NCBI RefSeq assembly: GCF_004364435.1
Contig: NZ_SOCT01000001.1
Coordinates: 682,001-746,000, forward strand
DNA from: Pseudomonas sp. LP_7_YM
GTDB lineage: Bacteria; Pseudomonadota; Gammaproteobacteria; Pseudomonadales; Pseudomonadaceae
DNA length: 64,000 nt
Direction of reading: 5' to 3'
Made by a program: the position numbers and the translations under genes. This document shows, piece after piece, positions 62,991-64,000 of the stretch; positions within the stretch are counted from its first letter, which is position 1; each line of letters begins with the position of its first letter. Under the pieces are notes generated by a model. The model saw nothing but the letters and a program-made list of their open reading frames with translations. It had not been told where the DNA came from and did not search any database.

Positions 62991-64000
62991 CTATGAGTAA
63001 AAAGTCGGGATGGGCGCAGTGCCGTTGAGAGCCCAGTCACCCAGTTCATGAAGTTTGTAATCCAGCGGGTCGTGCAGGCTTTGGGTGCGCAGGTTGCGCC
63101 AGTGCCTGTCGAGGGCGACCGAGGCGTGAGTGGCCCGCGCACCGGTGACCTCGAAGACCTTGCTACACAGATCCAAACCATGGCGGCTGGCGGCGACCTT
63201 GGCAGTGGCGATGGCAATGGCGGTTTCGCCACGCTCTTCACGTGTCAACGCCGAACCTTTGTTCCAGGCCTCGTCCAGCACCCAGCCTGCGCGTTCGACC
63301 AGCAGGCGTGTGCTTTCCAGTGCGACCCAGAAGTCGCCGTAGTGGCTGAGCACATAAGGGTCTTCTGCGGTGTGTGCGGCACTGGAGCGGAACCAGGGCC
63401 GGGCTTCCTCGCGGGTGTATTTGCGTGCTTCCTCAAAGGCGCCTTCAGCGATACCGAGGAAGATATTGGCAAAGTGCAGTTGCGCGATCAGTGGCCGCAG
63501 GCAGGCGAACGGCGTGCTGAGCGGGCCGGGATCGAGCAGCAGGTCGGACTCTTCGACACGTACGCGCTTGAAGGTCACGCTGCCGCTGTCGGTCTGGCGC
63601 TGGCCCATGTTGTACCAGTCATTGTGCAGGGTGATGCCGCTGCGCCCGCTGGGTATCGCGGCGATCAACAGCTTGCCGCCTGCCGCTTCGTCAACGGCCG
63701 AGGCGATGAGCATTTGCGAATCGTTGGCGCCGGAACAGAAACTCTTCTGTCCGGAAAACTCGCGCCAGCCATCGTGGCCCTTGACCACGGTACGGGTGTC
63801 CAGTGGGTTGAGGGTGTTGCCCCAGAACCAGTTGTTGCTGGCGGTGAGCGTGAACCAGGTTTGCCACTGCGAGGGTTTGGCGAACAGGCGCACGGTCGCC
63901 AGCATCAGGTGATGAAACCCGAAGACATGGGCGATCGAGCTGTCGACCCGGGCGAATTCGCGCACCACGTCGAAGGTCTCGGACCAACTGGCATCCAGCC
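62991..64000 (-). CDS. SfnB/DszC-like flavoprotein (5' end beyond window)
   Basis: The frame runs open to the window edge; residues before the GTG at 63968 (LDASWSETFD) continue the family sequence, so the gene starts outside. Visible parts: FARVDSSIAHVFGFHHLML, the beta-domain GQKSFCSGANDSQMLIASAV, and the C-terminal ARATHASVALDRHWRNLRTQSLHDP. It is a third member of the SfnB/DszC group and ends 9 bases before the sfnR start, probably one transcript. Confidence 0.86.
   Translation of the reverse strand, partial: LDASWSETFDVVREFARVDSSIAHVFGFHHLMLATVRLFAKPSQWQTWFTLTASNNWFWGNTLNPLDTRTVVKGHDGWREFSGQKSFCSGANDSQMLIASAVDEAAGGKLLIAAIPSGRSGITLHNDWYNMGQRQTDSGSVTFKRVRVEESDLLLDPGPLSTPFACLRPLIAQLHFANIFLGIAEGAFEEARKYTREEARPWFRSSAAHTAEDPYVLSHYGDFWVALESTRLLVERAGWVLDEAWNKGSALTREERGETAIAIATAKVAASRHGLDLCSKVFEVTGARATHASVALDRHWRNLRTQSLHDPLDYKLHELGDWALNGTAPIPTFYS

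Noticed and set aside
1..64000. tRNA genes, CRISPR arrays, insertion sequences or prophage
   Set aside because: No T-loop/anticodon pattern, no regularly spaced repeats, and no transposase, integrase or phage structural motif was found; the gene remnants show deletions without insertion-sequence ends.

Overview
The window reads as chromosomal DNA of a fluorescent Pseudomonas. Supporting signs are high GC, dense operons with ATGA overlaps, an Aer-like chemoreceptor, OprB-type porin, membrane gluconate dehydrogenase, LigD, SfnR-type sigma-54 activator and a REP-like repeat. Species cannot be fixed from sequence alone. No rRNA, tRNA, CRISPR array, intact transposase or prophage was seen.

Layout. 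0-6 kb: a single-domain response regulator, an Aer-like receptor, a PuuR-type regulator, and a cystathionine beta-synthase/gamma-lyase operon (reverse transsulfuration) on the minus strand. A minus-strand terminator at 2.48 kb with no gene in front of it suggests a small RNA. 6-12 kb: OprB-like porin plus the three subunits of a gluconate 2-dehydrogenase-type complex. 12-20 kb: two LacI-family regulators, then a sugar-acid dehydratase, transporter, secreted yellow/MRJP-like propeller and secreted amidohydrolase behind a promoter flanked by two near-identical operators. 20-21.6 kb: an AraC regulator and a threonine-dehydratase-like enzyme.

21.6-32.5 kb is an apparently complete non-phosphorylative L-rhamnose locus: RhaT and two MFS carriers, mutarotase, SDR L-rhamnose dehydrogenase, lactonase, rhamnonate dehydratase, keto-deoxy-rhamnonate aldolase and lactaldehyde dehydrogenase, with a LysR regulator. 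An 18-bp motif (16/18 identical) lies before both main operons and is the likely operator.

32.5-41.6 kb holds assorted enzymes. Among them are a 932-residue LigD whose N-terminus is an exonuclease III domain instead of the usual phosphoesterase domain, and a Tat-exported glucose-fructose-oxidoreductase-like protein followed by a 47-residue lipoprotein. 41.6-50 kb is a patch with single-base frameshifts (GNAT, HAD) and a Nudix gene without a start codon, plus a divergent transcarbamylase, MFS pump, methyltransferase and TonB receptor.

50-64 kb is an organosulfur-acquisition island: two sigma-54 promoter sequences, an SfnR activator without sensor domain, three SfnB/DszC-like flavoproteins, an NtaA/DszA-like monooxygenase and a peptide-type ABC importer with fused ATPases. 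It also carries wreckage: a substrate-binding protein, a monooxygenase joined to the tail of an ABC ATPase, a GNAT gene and an ABC exporter, most of them shortened by internal deletions that leave recognisable conserved blocks. This suggests that a duplicated sulfur-source importer/oxygenase set is being lost.
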